A stretch of DNA of 64,000 nt from Aquirufa lenticrescens (lineage in GTDB: Bacteria > Bacteroidota > Bacteroidia > Cytophagales > Spirosomataceae), in the NCBI RefSeq assembly GCF_019916085.1, contig NZ_CP049834.1:1688501-1752500 (forward strand), read 5' to 3'. Within the stretch, counting starts at the first letter, position 1. Each line of letters opens with the position of its first letter. This document shows, piece by piece, positions 45,297 to 54,678 of this stretch. The notes beneath the pieces are model-generated. The model made no database searches, had not been told where the DNA came from, and worked only from the letters and a program-made list of their open reading frames with translations. The position numbers and the translations under genes were made by a program.

Positions 45297-45326
45297 AAAA
45301 AAGGGAACTACTGTTCCCTTTTTTTT
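45297..45326 (+). terminator. Terminator downstream of leuA
   Basis: AAAAAAGGGAAC / GTTCCCTTTTTTTT with loop TACT; usable in both directions. Confidence 0.8.
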
Positions 45327-45332
45327 ATGCCA

Positions 45333-45393
45333 CCTTTATGCTTTATTCTTTGTGCTTTCCTACGGACTCATTCCCTCCGGACTCATTTCCTCC
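45333..45393. repeat. Dispersed intergenic repeat, copy 2
   Basis: CTTTATGCTTTATTCTTTGTG (45334 on) and a tandem GGACTCATT/CTCCGGACTCATTTCC block (45363-45393), the counterpart of 33288-33380. The second module is inverted relative to copy 1. It abuts the 3' end of the MscS gene. Confidence 0.5.
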
Positions 45394-45398
45394 CGCCG

Positions 45399-46463
45399 CT
45401 ACGACCTCGCCATCACGATCTTCTCTTTCTCTAACACCTTTAATATACCTAAATTAATGGCCTGTTTTGTTGCCTGAAACTTAGCGAAGTCTTTGGTTTG
45501 GACGAAATATGTCACGGAAATATCAATGGAATAGGCTCCAAAACCTTCGAAAATAACCTTAGGTGCTTTTTTCTTACATAAAGGTTCTTCTTGGATGAAT
45601 ACTTCAATCGCTGCGATAGCTGCTTCGATTTGTGTTGGCTTAGTATTCAATTCGCATTGGATGGTATATTTTGCACGTCTATAATCGCGTTCGCTCATGT
45701 TTTCGAGCGATTGTGATGTTAATAGGCGATTAGGGACTAAAATTAAATTGCCATCTGCTCCTCGGATTCGGGTGCTTCTAAATCCAATTTTTTCTATATC
45801 TCCGCTGATGGATCCTATTTGGATATTATCACCTACGACAAATGGGAGGTCAAGGAAAATGGTGAAAGAGGCAAATAAGTTTTCCAATGTTTCGCGAGCA
45901 GCTAAAGCTAAGGCTAAACCTCCAATTCCTAGTCCAGTAATTAGGGCTACCACATCCACTTCGAAAACGCGACCTAGGAAAACAAATCCAGCGGCCGTGA
46001 TAATAAAGACCATTGACAAATCGTTCAGGAAGGGAATGAATTGTTGTTTCGATTTTTGATCTGCGCCATTCCACTTTTCTTGAGCAACTAAAATAATGAC
46101 TTTCATTAGGCGCACAATAACCCAAGTGATGGTGAAAATTACGGCTGATTCAAAGGCTTTTTCAATGAGGTAGAGTAAGCCGAAATTCTCCATTGGTTGA
46201 ATATTCCAGGCAGATGGGACGTGGAGGTTTTGGACCGCAAAATACAAGAAGATCCAAAAGATCAGTAATTCAAATGGTTTGCGAATGAGTTGCACGCAAT
46301 CTTGAATCGAAATAGATTCATCTGGCAGAAATCGGTATACAATCTTTGAAAAGGAATTAGAGAAAAAACGTCTTAAGATAAAACTGATTAAAATAATCCC
46401 TCCGAAAAGGAGTAAATCCCATGCTGAATTATCTAAATAGATTCCGTTTTTTAATTCCTCCAT
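45399..46463 (-). CDS. MscS-family mechanosensitive ion channel
   Basis: 354 residues. Four or five membrane helices, then the MscS core: a pore helix with LGIGGLALALAARETLENLFASFTIF, the beta domain VGDNIQIGSISGDIEKIGFRSTRIRGADGNLILVPN, and a C-terminal alpha/beta domain. It releases solutes on hypo-osmotic shock through the inner membrane. Its start overlaps an upstream extension of the barrel-protein frame, whose real start is 46574; the two genes diverge. Confidence 0.88.
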   Translation of the reverse strand: MEELKNGIYLDNSAWDLLLFGGIILISFILRRFFSNSFSKIVYRFLPDESISIQDCVQLIRKPFELLIFWIFLYFAVQNLHVPSAWNIQPMENFGLLYLIEKAFESAVIFTITWVIVRLMKVIILVAQEKWNGADQKSKQQFIPFLNDLSMVFIITAAGFVFLGRVFEVDVVALITGLGIGGLALALAARETLENLFASFTIFLDLPFVVGDNIQIGSISGDIEKIGFRSTRIRGADGNLILVPNRLLTSQSLENMSERDYRRAKYTIQCELNTKPTQIEAAIAAIEVFIQEEPLCKKKAPKVIFEGFGAYSIDISVTYFVQTKDFAKFQATKQAINLGILKVLEKEKIVMARS

Positions 46464-46573
46464 CGTTCACTTTATTAATTTTGAGTTCAAATATAGCTAA
46501 TAACTTAGTCGAATGTGAAATAAAATTACGACCTTTACACACTAGTATTCCCAAAAGGGAGGATTTTAATTTT

Positions 46574-47881
46574 ATGAATTTTATTTCTTTGAATCAGCCT
46601 ACAGCCCTTCCGAAAACACTTCGTTCTCTATTAATCGTATTGTTTTTGTCGGTTAGCCCCGCACTTTGGGCGCAGACGATCTTGAATTCGCCTTATTCCT
46701 ATTTAGGTATGGGTGAAATTCAAACAGGAGACAATGTGACCCAAATGATGATGGGTGGAATCGGCGTTTCTAATTCAAATGGAATCTATACGAATGTGGT
46801 TAATCCAGCCTTATTAGCGAGAAATCGTTGGACTAATTTAGAAGTAGGTATTAATACAGAATACAAAACTTTGCAGGATTATCGTCAACAGCAAAAGGTT
46901 TTTGGAGGTAATTACCAATCTTTGAATTTGACTTTACCTGTGACTAGTCGTTGGACTATGTCTGTTGGTATTCGCCCGCATTCGGCTGTAGAATATGAAA
47001 CCAGATCTTATCGTCGCCTTAATTTACTAGGAGTGGATAGTTTGATTTATAGTTATAAAGGTAGTGGAGGTGTTAGCAAAGTATCTATTTCAAACGGTGT
47101 ACGCCTGTTTAAAGAGTTTTATGTAGGACTACAAATGGATTATTTATTTGGTCAAGTAAACCGTAATGTGGCAACCCAAAACATGTCTGATGGCCAATAT
47201 TATAAAGTTCAATTAGAGGATCTAACTTCTTACTCTGACGTTCAATTTAAGGCGGGATTTGCCTATCGTCTGAAATTGAAGAATGATATGTTTATCAACG
47301 CAGGGGCCACGTTGGATCTAAATTCAACTCTGAATGCAAATCAGGTGAAGCGATTTGCGACCATGGATCTTTCGGGTCTTACAGTGATCAATGCAGACAC
47401 ACTTGAAAAGTCTTCGAAATTTGTTCAGCAGATACCAGTGGCGAAACGTTTTGGCTTAAGCATCGAAAAAGCAGCTAAATGGATGGCTGGGATCGATTAT
47501 AGCTATACTGATTGGAGTAAGGTAAATAATAATTTAGGCCGCACAGCTGCGTTACCAGCTTCGCACAAGGTGTCTGTGGGTGGTGAATATACACCAGATA
47601 TTGAATCTGTTTCTAGTTATATCAAACGTACAACCTACAGATTAGGAGCTTCCTATGAAAAAACGGCCTATGACTTTTTGGGGAATGGAAAGTATGCAGT
47701 AGATAAGAACCTAAGTTTTGGTGTTGCTTTACCGCTTCGCAATCTTTCCTTCTTGAATATCGCCTACCAAGTGGGGCGCCGTGGTTTGATCACTGATAAC
47801 GGGATGGAAGAACAATACCACCGATTGACTTTAGGTTTGACCTTCAGTGATTTATGGTTCCAAAAGCAGAAAATCAACTAA
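46574..47881 (+). CDS. Outer-membrane beta-barrel protein
   Basis: 435 residues from the ATG at 46574, which gives a signal peptide ending SPALWAQ; upstream in-frame sequence overlaps mscS and is not protein-like. The body consists of alternating strands ending in aromatic residues (LEVGINTEYKTLQDY, GLQMDYLFGQVNRN, LNIAYQVGRRG, terminal LTLGLTFSDLWFQ). It resembles the FadL/OmpP1-like porins common in Bacteroidota. Followed by lptC after nine bases; a link to outer-membrane assembly is possible. Substrate unknown. Confidence 0.7.
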   Translation: MNFISLNQPTALPKTLRSLLIVLFLSVSPALWAQTILNSPYSYLGMGEIQTGDNVTQMMMGGIGVSNSNGIYTNVVNPALLARNRWTNLEVGINTEYKTLQDYRQQQKVFGGNYQSLNLTLPVTSRWTMSVGIRPHSAVEYETRSYRRLNLLGVDSLIYSYKGSGGVSKVSISNGVRLFKEFYVGLQMDYLFGQVNRNVATQNMSDGQYYKVQLEDLTSYSDVQFKAGFAYRLKLKNDMFINAGATLDLNSTLNANQVKRFATMDLSGLTVINADTLEKSSKFVQQIPVAKRFGLSIEKAAKWMAGIDYSYTDWSKVNNNLGRTAALPASHKVSVGGEYTPDIESVSSYIKRTTYRLGASYEKTAYDFLGNGKYAVDKNLSFGVALPLRNLSFLNIAYQVGRRGLITDNGMEEQYHRLTLGLTFSDLWFQKQKIN

Positions 47882-47890
47882 TTTTCTCCA

Positions 47891-48433
47891 ATGCGCAATT
47901 CGAGCTTCCTCTTTTTGCTCTTCATAATTAGCACTATTTTTTCTTGTCGCGAAAAAGCGGACGATTCGAAAGCAGTTTATTTAGGCCCTAAGTCAGAATT
48001 GTTTGGTATTGATATGGTGTATTCTGATTCGGCCAGAAAAGTAGTTCGAATGGTTACGGAGGAACAATTGACTTTGGCTTCGGAAGATCGGGTTTACCCG
48101 AAAGAGATGAAGCTTTGGTTCTATGATAAAACAGGAAAAATCACCTCGGAAGTGCGTGGTGATTCAGCTCATTTCTATCGCCAAAAAAACACCTACAAAC
48201 TCATCGGCCACGTGGTTATCCACAACATAGAAAAGGAAGAAACTTTAAAGACAGATGAATTCAATTGGTTGCCTGTCGAAAAACGAATCTTCACAGACAA
48301 GGCGATTCAATTAAGAACACGCACAGAATTAGTGAATGGGGTAGGGCTTGATGCTGCACAAGATTTCTCTTCTTATTCCTTACGCAAAGTCCGAAATTCA
48401 GTCGTAGCAGTAGAAGGGATGCCTACAAACTAG
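47891..48433 (+). CDS. lptC: LPS export protein LptC (lipoprotein form)
   Basis: 180 residues with a lipobox (STIFSC). The LptC/OstA-like beta-jellyroll pattern is visible: YSDSARKVVRMVTEEQL, KEMKLWFYDKTGKITSEVRGDSAHFY, LIGHVVIHNIEKEETLKTDE, IFTDKAIQL. It carries LPS from the LptB2FG pump across the periplasm. In Bacteroidota LptC is often a lipoprotein as here. Its end overlaps the convergent cytochrome c gene by four bases. Confidence 0.82.
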   Translation: MRNSSFLFLLFIISTIFSCREKADDSKAVYLGPKSELFGIDMVYSDSARKVVRMVTEEQLTLASEDRVYPKEMKLWFYDKTGKITSEVRGDSAHFYRQKNTYKLIGHVVIHNIEKEETLKTDEFNWLPVEKRIFTDKAIQLRTRTELVNGVGLDAAQDFSSYSLRKVRNSVVAVEGMPTN

Positions 48434-48798
48434 CGGCAGTTTTGCAAGGCTAACTTTACGCTGTCAGCAGGATAAATTTGTTTTTTACCTCCCCATTTTT
48501 CGCGCATGTAGGTCACGAGCTCTGCGATATCTAATGCTTGTAGTTTCGGATTAGCCGGCATAAAACCATTTCCCTTTTTGCCATTCTTTAATAAGCAGGC
48601 CAAAGCCTCAGGACTCAATTTCGTTTGTTGAATAGACGGATACAAATCACGCAATCCTGATCCATCTGCTTGGTGGCAATTCTCGCAATTCGCCTTGTAA
48701 AGTGCCATCCCCTCAACGGAATACTGTTGTTGGGTGATTTCTTCTTTGCTTTGGCAAGAGAAAACAAATGGGGTGATTAGAAGAAGTAAGTATTTCAT
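48430..48798 (-). CDS. c-type cytochrome lipoprotein
   Basis: 122 residues with a lipobox (FVFSC). A single haem site CENCHQ with distal Met in NGFMPANPKL; a class I monohaem domain. Periplasmic electron carrier. With sco next door on the same strand, a role around cytochrome oxidase supply is plausible. Confidence 0.85.
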   Translation of the reverse strand: MKYLLLLITPFVFSCQSKEEITQQQYSVEGMALYKANCENCHQADGSGLRDLYPSIQQTKLSPEALACLLKNGKKGNGFMPANPKLQALDIAELVTYMREKWGGKKQIYPADSVKLALQNCR

Positions 48799-48808
48799 AT
48801 TTTTTTAA

Positions 48809-48873
48809 GATTATAGAGAGGAGAGTATAGAGCAGAGATAAAAAATACTCTCTACTCTATACTCTCTAATCTA
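48809..48873. repeat. Short intergenic repeat, copy 2, in inverted pair
   Basis: AGATTATAGAGAGGAGAGTA on the left and TACTCTCTACTCTATACTCTC with TAATCT on the right face each other as an imperfect inverted repeat; the right arm matches 43970-44003. Confidence 0.4.
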
Positions 48874-48877
48874 TTTT

Positions 48878-48918
48878 AAAAGAGCAGTAAAATCCTCAAG
48901 GGATTTTACTGCTCTTTT
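48878..48918. terminator. Strong terminator sharing bases with the sco stop
   Basis: An 18-bp perfect stem: AAAAGAGCAGTAAAATCC and its complement 48901-48918, loop TCAAG. The right arm contains the last codons and the stop (48906-48908) of the sco gene. Confidence 0.8.
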
Positions 48919-49520
48919 AAAAGCACTTCCATATCCTCCAACAAATGATTAACCTCCGTTTCCACGGTCCCATCATAAATACCTCGGACGTGTCTGTTTT
49001 TATCAACTAATATAAAAGCACCGCTGTGGACAAATCCACCAGCCTCGTTTGGGTCTTCTTGCGCAGATACCATGTAGCTTTTTTGGCCTAATTTATAAAT
49101 TGCAGCCTTATCTCCCGTCAACAAATTCCATTTAGGGGCTTGCACTTTTAATCGCGTCGCATAATCTTTGAGAACGGAGGTGTTATCAAAATCCGGATCT
49201 ATGCTGTGTGAAATGATTCGTACCTCGTCACGTTCTTTATAACGCTCATAAATGCGCAACATTTGCGTTTTCATTTTAGGGCAAATGGTGGGGCAAGTGG
49301 TGAAGAAAAAATCGGCCACATATACTTTGCCTTCCACGTCTTTCTCTGTAACAAAAACAGAATCTTGGTTTAAAAACTGAAAAGCAGGTATTTGGTGATA
49401 TACCGTGTCGCCTTTTGCATTTACCTTTTTAGGGCCCATAAAAGGCAATTTTTTCTCTTGTGAACAGGAGAAAACCACAACAGCTAAAGCAATACTAAGG
49501 ACGATATTTTTGTGCCGCAT
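48906..49520 (-). CDS. SCO1/SenC-family copper chaperone
   Basis: 204 residues with a lipobox (VVFSC). Thioredoxin-like fold with the copper-binding CPTICPKMK and a downstream His (GGFVHSGAFILV). It delivers copper to the CuA site of cytochrome c oxidase or acts as a thiol reductase in the periplasm. Overlaps the preceding small lipoprotein gene by 26 bases; part of a leftward group recN - lipoprotein - sco - cytochrome c. Confidence 0.88.
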   Translation of the reverse strand: MRHKNIVLSIALAVVVFSCSQEKKLPFMGPKKVNAKGDTVYHQIPAFQFLNQDSVFVTEKDVEGKVYVADFFFTTCPTICPKMKTQMLRIYERYKERDEVRIISHSIDPDFDNTSVLKDYATRLKVQAPKWNLLTGDKAAIYKLGQKSYMVSAQEDPNEAGGFVHSGAFILVDKNRHVRGIYDGTVETEVNHLLEDMEVLLKEQ

Positions 49521-49875
49521 CTAGAGTCGAATCTGTTAATTTTTGAAGTTCAGTTAATTGCGTGTATTGGTTCTTCAGGTAAATCACCTTGGTATTTACA
49601 TCCATTTTTCCCAAACTATCAATCGAGAACTGGTGCATCCAATCCATCATCGATTGGTCTGCCTTGTCTAATGAACGAATCAGCGTGCGCACATGCGTGG
49701 AGTCTGCGCCTGTTGAAAGGCTGTCTAATTTTGATTTCAGGGAAACGATTTGTTCCGTTTTGGGCATTAATACATCGTGTAATCCGAGGACTTTCGCTTG
49801 TAATTCTTCGCTAAGTTTTTCTTCTGCCTGAGAGCATCCTACAAAAAGTAGGCTGAGTGCGATCCATTTTTTCAT
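49495..49875 (-). CDS. Small helical lipoprotein of unknown function
   Basis: 126 residues, lipobox (LLFVGC). The rest is helical and charged (EKLSEELQAKVLGLHDVLMPKTEQIVSLK in part), typical of small Bacteroidota lipoproteins that accompany sco genes. Its start overlaps the recN stop by four bases and its end overlaps sco. No known domain. Confidence 0.7.
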   Translation of the reverse strand: MKKWIALSLLFVGCSQAEEKLSEELQAKVLGLHDVLMPKTEQIVSLKSKLDSLSTGADSTHVRTLIRSLDKADQSMMDWMHQFSIDSLGKMDVNTKVIYLKNQYTQLTELQKLTDSTLDAAQKYRP

Positions 49876-51533
49876 TCGTGGGATTGGATTAAATTCCGAA
49901 CATTATCGAGTAAATCTTTATAACCTTGTTGTCCACCGATCATTTTGGCGATTTCTTCTACGCGTTCGTCTTCTTTTAACTCACGAAGGTTAGAAACAGT
50001 TTTCGATCCCGCGTGATCTTTGTAGACAAACCAGTGTTTGGATCCTGCCGCTGCGATTTGCGGAAGGTGAGTAATGGCGATGATTTGGTGTCCTTGACTC
50101 ATTTGGCTGAGCATTTGGCCCATTTTGATGGCGATTTCTCCGGAAACACCCGTGTCAATCTCATCTAAAATTAAAGTAGGTAAGGCTCTTTTCTTCGCTA
50201 ATAAATGCTTAATCGATAGCATCAAGCGACTCATCTCACCGCCAGAAGCGATTTGCTTGAACGGTTTAGGGGCTAAACCTTTGTTGGCAGAGAAAAGTAG
50301 CTGAATTTTATCTGAGCCATTGGCAGCTAAATCTTTGGCCGTCATCTCCCAAGCTAAATTCGCATTCGGAATACCTAAGGACTGCAAAGAAATGACAAGA
50401 GCCGTGGATATCGCATCTAAAACGGCAGAGCGAGACGAAGATAAGTCCGCAGCTGCAGAAGTGGCAAGTTTAAAATCGGCTTCTACTCGTTCCCGAGCTT
50501 CGACTAACAAGGTATCCATCGATGAATATTGAGAAAGTCTTACATCAAGCGATTCGACCAGCGACATTAATTCTGAAACGTTAGACGCTTGGTATTTTTG
50601 CAATAAGCGATTCAATAAGTCTAATCGCTTTTGTTTTTGTTCTAATTCTAAAGGATCGTAAACGAAATCTTCCGCCTCACCTTCGACTTCTGCACCTAAG
50701 TCTTTTAATTCAATCCAAATCGATTCGATGCGTGTTTTCCAGTCTGAAAAATTTTCACCCCATTTACTTAATGCAGTGGCTTGTTGCAGGGCGATGCGAC
50801 TTTGGTGTAATGCAGAAACCTCGGAAACACTTAGCGCTTGCGCTAAAATGGCCAATTTCTCCTGAATTTGTTCGGCGTTTTGCAGTTTTTGTACCGCTGT
50901 ATCTAAAGCTTCGTACTCGCCCTCTTTTAACTGGGCTTTGCTTAATTCATCAAATTGAAATTGAATGAAATCTAGTTCCTGGGTTCCTTTAGTGGATTCT
51001 TGTTCTAATATACGTAGCGCGGAAACACTAGATGACCAGGCGGAAAATGCTGAAATATACTTTTTTCTTAAGGCTTCGTTCTGCGCATAAGCATCCACCA
51101 TATCCAGCGTAAAATCGGGATGAGACATCCACCACGTATCTTGTTGGGAGTGAATATCCACTAATTCGTTTCCGATTCGTTTTAATGTTTCGAGGGTAAC
51201 TGGGGTGTCATTCACGAAACTGCGCGATTTTCCTTGTGGGTTGATTTCTCTGCGAATGAGGCAGGGCTCTTCGAAATCGATTTCCTCTTCTTCGAAAACC
51301 GATTGTAAATTCGGAAAATTCACGAGTGAAAATTGGCCCTCAATGATGCATTTTTTGGAGGTATCAAAGAGGCTTTTGCTGTCTGCTCTTTGGCCTAATA
51401 GTAAGGAGATTGCCCCTAATAAGATGGATTTCCCAGCACCTGTTTCCCCGGTAATCACCGTCAATCCACCTGTCAAATGCAGGTCGAGCTGTTCGATCAA
51501 CGAGTAGTTTTGGATATGAAGGTGCTTCAACAT
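49872..51533 (-). CDS. recN: DNA repair protein RecN
   Basis: 553 residues from the ATG at 51533 (MLKHLHIQNYSLIEQL); the longer upstream frame overlaps the sucD promoter. SMC-like ATPase: Walker A TGETGAGKSILLGAI (about 30), long coiled coil between about 150 and 350, signature IASGGEMSRLMLSIKHLL and Walker B TLILDEIDTGVSGE, then ITHLPQIAAAG. It acts in double-strand break repair. Divergent from sucD. Confidence 0.92.
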   Translation of the reverse strand: MLKHLHIQNYSLIEQLDLHLTGGLTVITGETGAGKSILLGAISLLLGQRADSKSLFDTSKKCIIEGQFSLVNFPNLQSVFEEEEIDFEEPCLIRREINPQGKSRSFVNDTPVTLETLKRIGNELVDIHSQQDTWWMSHPDFTLDMVDAYAQNEALRKKYISAFSAWSSSVSALRILEQESTKGTQELDFIQFQFDELSKAQLKEGEYEALDTAVQKLQNAEQIQEKLAILAQALSVSEVSALHQSRIALQQATALSKWGENFSDWKTRIESIWIELKDLGAEVEGEAEDFVYDPLELEQKQKRLDLLNRLLQKYQASNVSELMSLVESLDVRLSQYSSMDTLLVEARERVEADFKLATSAAADLSSSRSAVLDAISTALVISLQSLGIPNANLAWEMTAKDLAANGSDKIQLLFSANKGLAPKPFKQIASGGEMSRLMLSIKHLLAKKRALPTLILDEIDTGVSGEIAIKMGQMLSQMSQGHQIIAITHLPQIAAAGSKHWFVYKDHAGSKTVSNLRELKEDERVEEIAKMIGGQQGYKDLLDNVRNLIQSHE

Positions 51534-51605
51534 AGGAAAGGCATCAAAGTTCGAATTTACGCAAAAAAAATTGTTCGCATTTTTATTTCGTCTATCAATC
51601 AGGAT

Positions 51606-51638
51606 TTTGATAATTTTTATCAATATTTTGTACCTTTG
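51606..51638 (+). promoter_or_regulatory. sucD promoter
   Basis: TTTG (51606-51609), 21 bases, TACCTTTG (51631-51638): a full Bacteroidota-type promoter 38 bp before the sucD ATG. Confidence 0.65.
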
Positions 51639-51676
51639 GAAAAATTTTTCGCCTACGTTATTATAACCCCTACGAA

Positions 51677-52555
51677 ATGAGTGTTTTAGTAAATAAGAAT
51701 TCAAAAATTATTGTTCAAGGTTTCACCGGAACTGAAGGATCTTTCCACGCGGAGCAAATGATCGCTTACGGAACCCAAGTGGTAGGTGGTGTTACACCCG
51801 GAAAAGGTGGCGCTAAGCACTTAGATCGCCCTATTTTTAATACAGTAGCAGATGCAGTTGCTTCTACAGGAGCTGATACATCAATCATTTTCGTTCCACC
51901 AGCATTTGCTGCGGATGCGATTATGGAAGCTGCGGATGCAGGAATTAAAGTCATTATTTGTATCACGGAGGGTATCCCTACGAAAGATATGATCGTGGCG
52001 AAAGAATATATCTCGAACTTCGAGACTCGTTTGATCGGACCTAACTGCCCAGGCGTTATGACTGCTGACGAATGTAAAGTAGGTATCATGCCAGGCTTTA
52101 TCTTCCAAAAAGGTCGTGTAGGTATCGTTTCTAAATCAGGAACGTTAACGTACGAAGCAGTAGATCAGTTAACAAAAGCAGGTTTAGGCCAAACAACGGC
52201 GATCGGTATCGGTGGTGACCCTATCATCGGGACAACAACGAAAGAAGCGGTTGAATTATTAATGAACGACCCAGAAACAGAAGGTATCGTGATGATCGGT
52301 GAGATCGGTGGCGGTATGGAAGCGGAAGCGGCTCGTTGGATTAAAGCAGATGGTAACCGCAAGCCAGTGGTTGGTTTCATTGCTGGCCAAACAGCTCCGA
52401 AAGGACGTCGTATGGGTCACGCAGGTGCAATCATTGGTGGTGCTGATGACACAGCAGAAGCGAAGATGAAGATCATGCAAGAGTGTGGAATCCACGTGGT
52501 TTACTCTCCAGCGGATATTGGCGAGACGATGATCAAAGCATTAGCTGCGAAATAA
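51677..52555 (+). CDS. sucD: Succinyl-CoA synthetase alpha subunit
   Basis: 292 residues. [30 protein letters not shown], the Rossmann part, and [15 protein letters not shown]; the phospho-His lies in [13 protein letters not shown]. It forms or uses succinyl-CoA with ATP or GTP in the TCA cycle together with SucC, which is not in the window. Own promoter; no partner gene adjacent. Confidence 0.93.
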   Translation: MSVLVNKNSKIIVQGFTGTEGSFHAEQMIAYGTQVVGGVTPGKGGAKHLDRPIFNTVADAVASTGADTSIIFVPPAFAADAIMEAADAGIKVIICITEGIPTKDMIVAKEYISNFETRLIGPNCPGVMTADECKVGIMPGFIFQKGRVGIVSKSGTLTYEAVDQLTKAGLGQTTAIGIGGDPIIGTTTKEAVELLMNDPETEGIVMIGEIGGGMEAEAARWIKADGNRKPVVGFIAGQTAPKGRRMGHAGAIIGGADDTAEAKMKIMQECGIHVVYSPADIGETMIKALAAK

Positions 52556-52574
52556 TTTGAATTAATTTCAAGGA

Positions 52575-53741
52575 ATGATTCCTTTCTTTTTAAAATCTGC
52601 TCATTTGATTCCTTCGCGGAAAACGATGAGCAGATTTTTTTTATGGGCTTTATTACTCTTAGCGGGAACCAGTCAGGCCGCTTGGAAAAAGGTCTATTCT
52701 TTTGATCGAGATTGGTTAGTATACCAGGAAGCTTGGAAAAGTTTCTTGCCTTATGTCTCCTCGAAGCATTACAATTACCATTCGAAGTCCTTGGAATTAC
52801 ATCCGGAGGATTTCCCCAAAGCCTATCTGGCCATTCACCCGAAAGAAAATTACCATCTTTTCTTGCAAGGCACCTTGTTCAAGGCGGTTAAGAAGGGGGA
52901 AACCTTTCGAATGCCTTTGGATAGCTTGAAGAGCAAGGTTATTTTAACGGTTTACGCTGAAAATCTGGAAGGGTTGCCAGGTGATTTTGTTATCGAACGC
53001 GACGAATTAGTAACTACAAAGGCCCAAGCGGATTTTTTCTCCTTAGAAACGCGTTCAGGCTCGGTGTATTCTAATTTTTTCTTACTGAGTATTGTGTCGT
53101 TGATTTTCTGTTTAGGAGTCTTGTTTGCTGCTTATCCTCGCGTTTTCGCCTCTTTTTTCCGCTATTCGGATTGGATCAGGTGGGAGGTAAAAGATGAGGT
53201 TTGGATGAGACGCCCTTTTGCCTTGCCTAATCTCTTAGTTTTATTTACGCTTAGTTTGCTGATAAGTTGTTTGGCATTTTTAACCGGGATGAAAACGGGT
53301 GTAAAAGAGGAGTTCTTTAGTAATCCGGAGAATTTTGTCAAAATTTGGCCAAGCCTGTTTTTCATATTCTCCAAATTAGGTCTTTCCTTCCTCCTCTTCA
53401 TTTCACGCTTCTTTGTGTACTACCTTTTTACGGATCTTTTCAAGTTAAAAGGTTTAGCGAATGTCCATTATTTTAAATCGCTTCAGACGAACTTGCAATT
53501 TTTCGTGATCTTGTTTGCGGTACTTTGTTTGTATTCGGTTTACCTAGGTCCAGCCACCACGATTGATTTCAGTGTTTTTAGTTATATCGTTGACGCTTAT
53601 TTCATTATTCGTTTTTTCTATTTTTTCCAATCTTTCCGTCGGAGTTTTTCCTACAATCAACTGTTCTTATTTACCTACCTCGTTTTGATAGAAGGACAGA
53701 TTATCTTGTTTGGTATCAGGGAATTAATTTTTCCAGGTTAA
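52575..53741 (+). CDS. DUF4271 membrane protein
   Basis: 388 residues from 52575; an in-frame ATG at 52626 (MSRFFLWALLLLAGTSQA) gives a cleaner signal peptide and may be the true start. A periplasmic N-terminal domain of about 150 residues is followed by seven or so membrane segments with the DUF4271 pattern (FVYYLFTDLFKLKGLANVHY in part). It sits next to hemD, as in many Bacteroidota. Function unknown. Confidence 0.75.
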   Translation: MIPFFLKSAHLIPSRKTMSRFFLWALLLLAGTSQAAWKKVYSFDRDWLVYQEAWKSFLPYVSSKHYNYHSKSLELHPEDFPKAYLAIHPKENYHLFLQGTLFKAVKKGETFRMPLDSLKSKVILTVYAENLEGLPGDFVIERDELVTTKAQADFFSLETRSGSVYSNFFLLSIVSLIFCLGVLFAAYPRVFASFFRYSDWIRWEVKDEVWMRRPFALPNLLVLFTLSLLISCLAFLTGMKTGVKEEFFSNPENFVKIWPSLFFIFSKLGLSFLLFISRFFVYYLFTDLFKLKGLANVHYFKSLQTNLQFFVILFAVLCLYSVYLGPATTIDFSVFSYIVDAYFIIRFFYFFQSFRRSFSYNQLFLFTYLVLIEGQIILFGIRELIFPG

Positions 53742-53778
53742 CATTTAGTGCAGTATAATCTTCTGTGAAAAAATGTCG

Positions 53779-53786
53779 TATATTTG
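53779..53786 (+). promoter_or_regulatory. -7 box upstream of hemD
   Basis: TATATTTG, 48 bp before the hemD ATG; no clear -33 element. Confidence 0.4.
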
Positions 53787-53834
53787 CACTCTGAATTTTA
53801 AGGCTGGTGTTTTTCCGGTCCAAATTGATTGATT

Positions 53835-54614
53835 ATGAGTAAAACTGCAACCGAAGAAACGAGTCGTTTAAAGAAAGTAAAGAGTATTTTAGTGACACAA
53901 TCTGCGCCTGCAGATGCTAAATCACCCTACTTTGAGATCGAAAAAAAGTACAATGTGAAGGTTGATTTTAGACCTTTCATCGAAGTACAAGGTATTGCTT
54001 TTAAGGATTTTAGAAAGCAAAAGATCGAAATCCTTCAACACACAGCTATTATTTTCACGAGTCGTCACGCGATTGACCACTTCTTCCGTATGTGTAAGGA
54101 GGCGAAAATCGAGGTGCCTACGGATATGAAATACTTCTGTATCACAGAGCAAACGGCGAATTACCTACAAAAATATATCGTTATCCGTAAACGTAAAGTA
54201 TTTACCGGAACGAAGACAGCCTTAGATCTATTGGAAATCATTAAGAAACATAAGACCGAGAAATTCTTGTTCCCTTGTTCAAATAAGCGCCAAAAAGACC
54301 TTCCAGACTACATGGGTACAAATGACTTCCAATTAACGGAAGCGGTGATGTATGAAACTGTATCAGCAGACTTATCTGATTTAGAAGAAGTTTTCTACGA
54401 TGTGATCGCTTTCTTTAGCCCATCAGGAATCACTTCCCTTTTCCATAACTTCCCAGACTTCAAGCAAAACAATACTCGTTTAGCTGCTTTTGGTCCTACT
54501 ACAGCACAAGCTGTAGTCGATGCGGGGTTGATTGTTGACATTCAGGCGCCTATGCCTAATGCGCCTTCGATGACCGGTGCCCTCGAGCATTACATCAAGC
54601 AAGTAAATAAATAA
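53835..54614 (+). CDS. hemD: Uroporphyrinogen-III synthase
   Basis: 259 residues from the ATG at 53835. Two-domain HemD fold: KVKSILVTQSAPADAKSPYFE at the start, AIIFTSRHAIDHFF, ITEQTANYLQ, then DVIAFFSPSGITSLFHNF and AAFGPTTAQAVVDAG. It closes hydroxymethylbilane to uroporphyrinogen III for haem synthesis. A strong terminator follows. Confidence 0.85.
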   Translation: MSKTATEETSRLKKVKSILVTQSAPADAKSPYFEIEKKYNVKVDFRPFIEVQGIAFKDFRKQKIEILQHTAIIFTSRHAIDHFFRMCKEAKIEVPTDMKYFCITEQTANYLQKYIVIRKRKVFTGTKTALDLLEIIKKHKTEKFLFPCSNKRQKDLPDYMGTNDFQLTEAVMYETVSADLSDLEEVFYDVIAFFSPSGITSLFHNFPDFKQNNTRLAAFGPTTAQAVVDAGLIVDIQAPMPNAPSMTGALEHYIKQVNK

Positions 54615-54615
54615 T

Positions 54616-54644
54616 AAAAAAGCCTCTTTCGTTGAGGCTTTTTT
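54616..54644. terminator. Terminator downstream of hemD
   Basis: AAAAAAGCCTC / GAGGCTTTTTT with loop TTTCGTT. Confidence 0.88.
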
Positions 54645-54678
54645 ATTATTTTTAGCCTACCTATTTTTCATCCAACGA

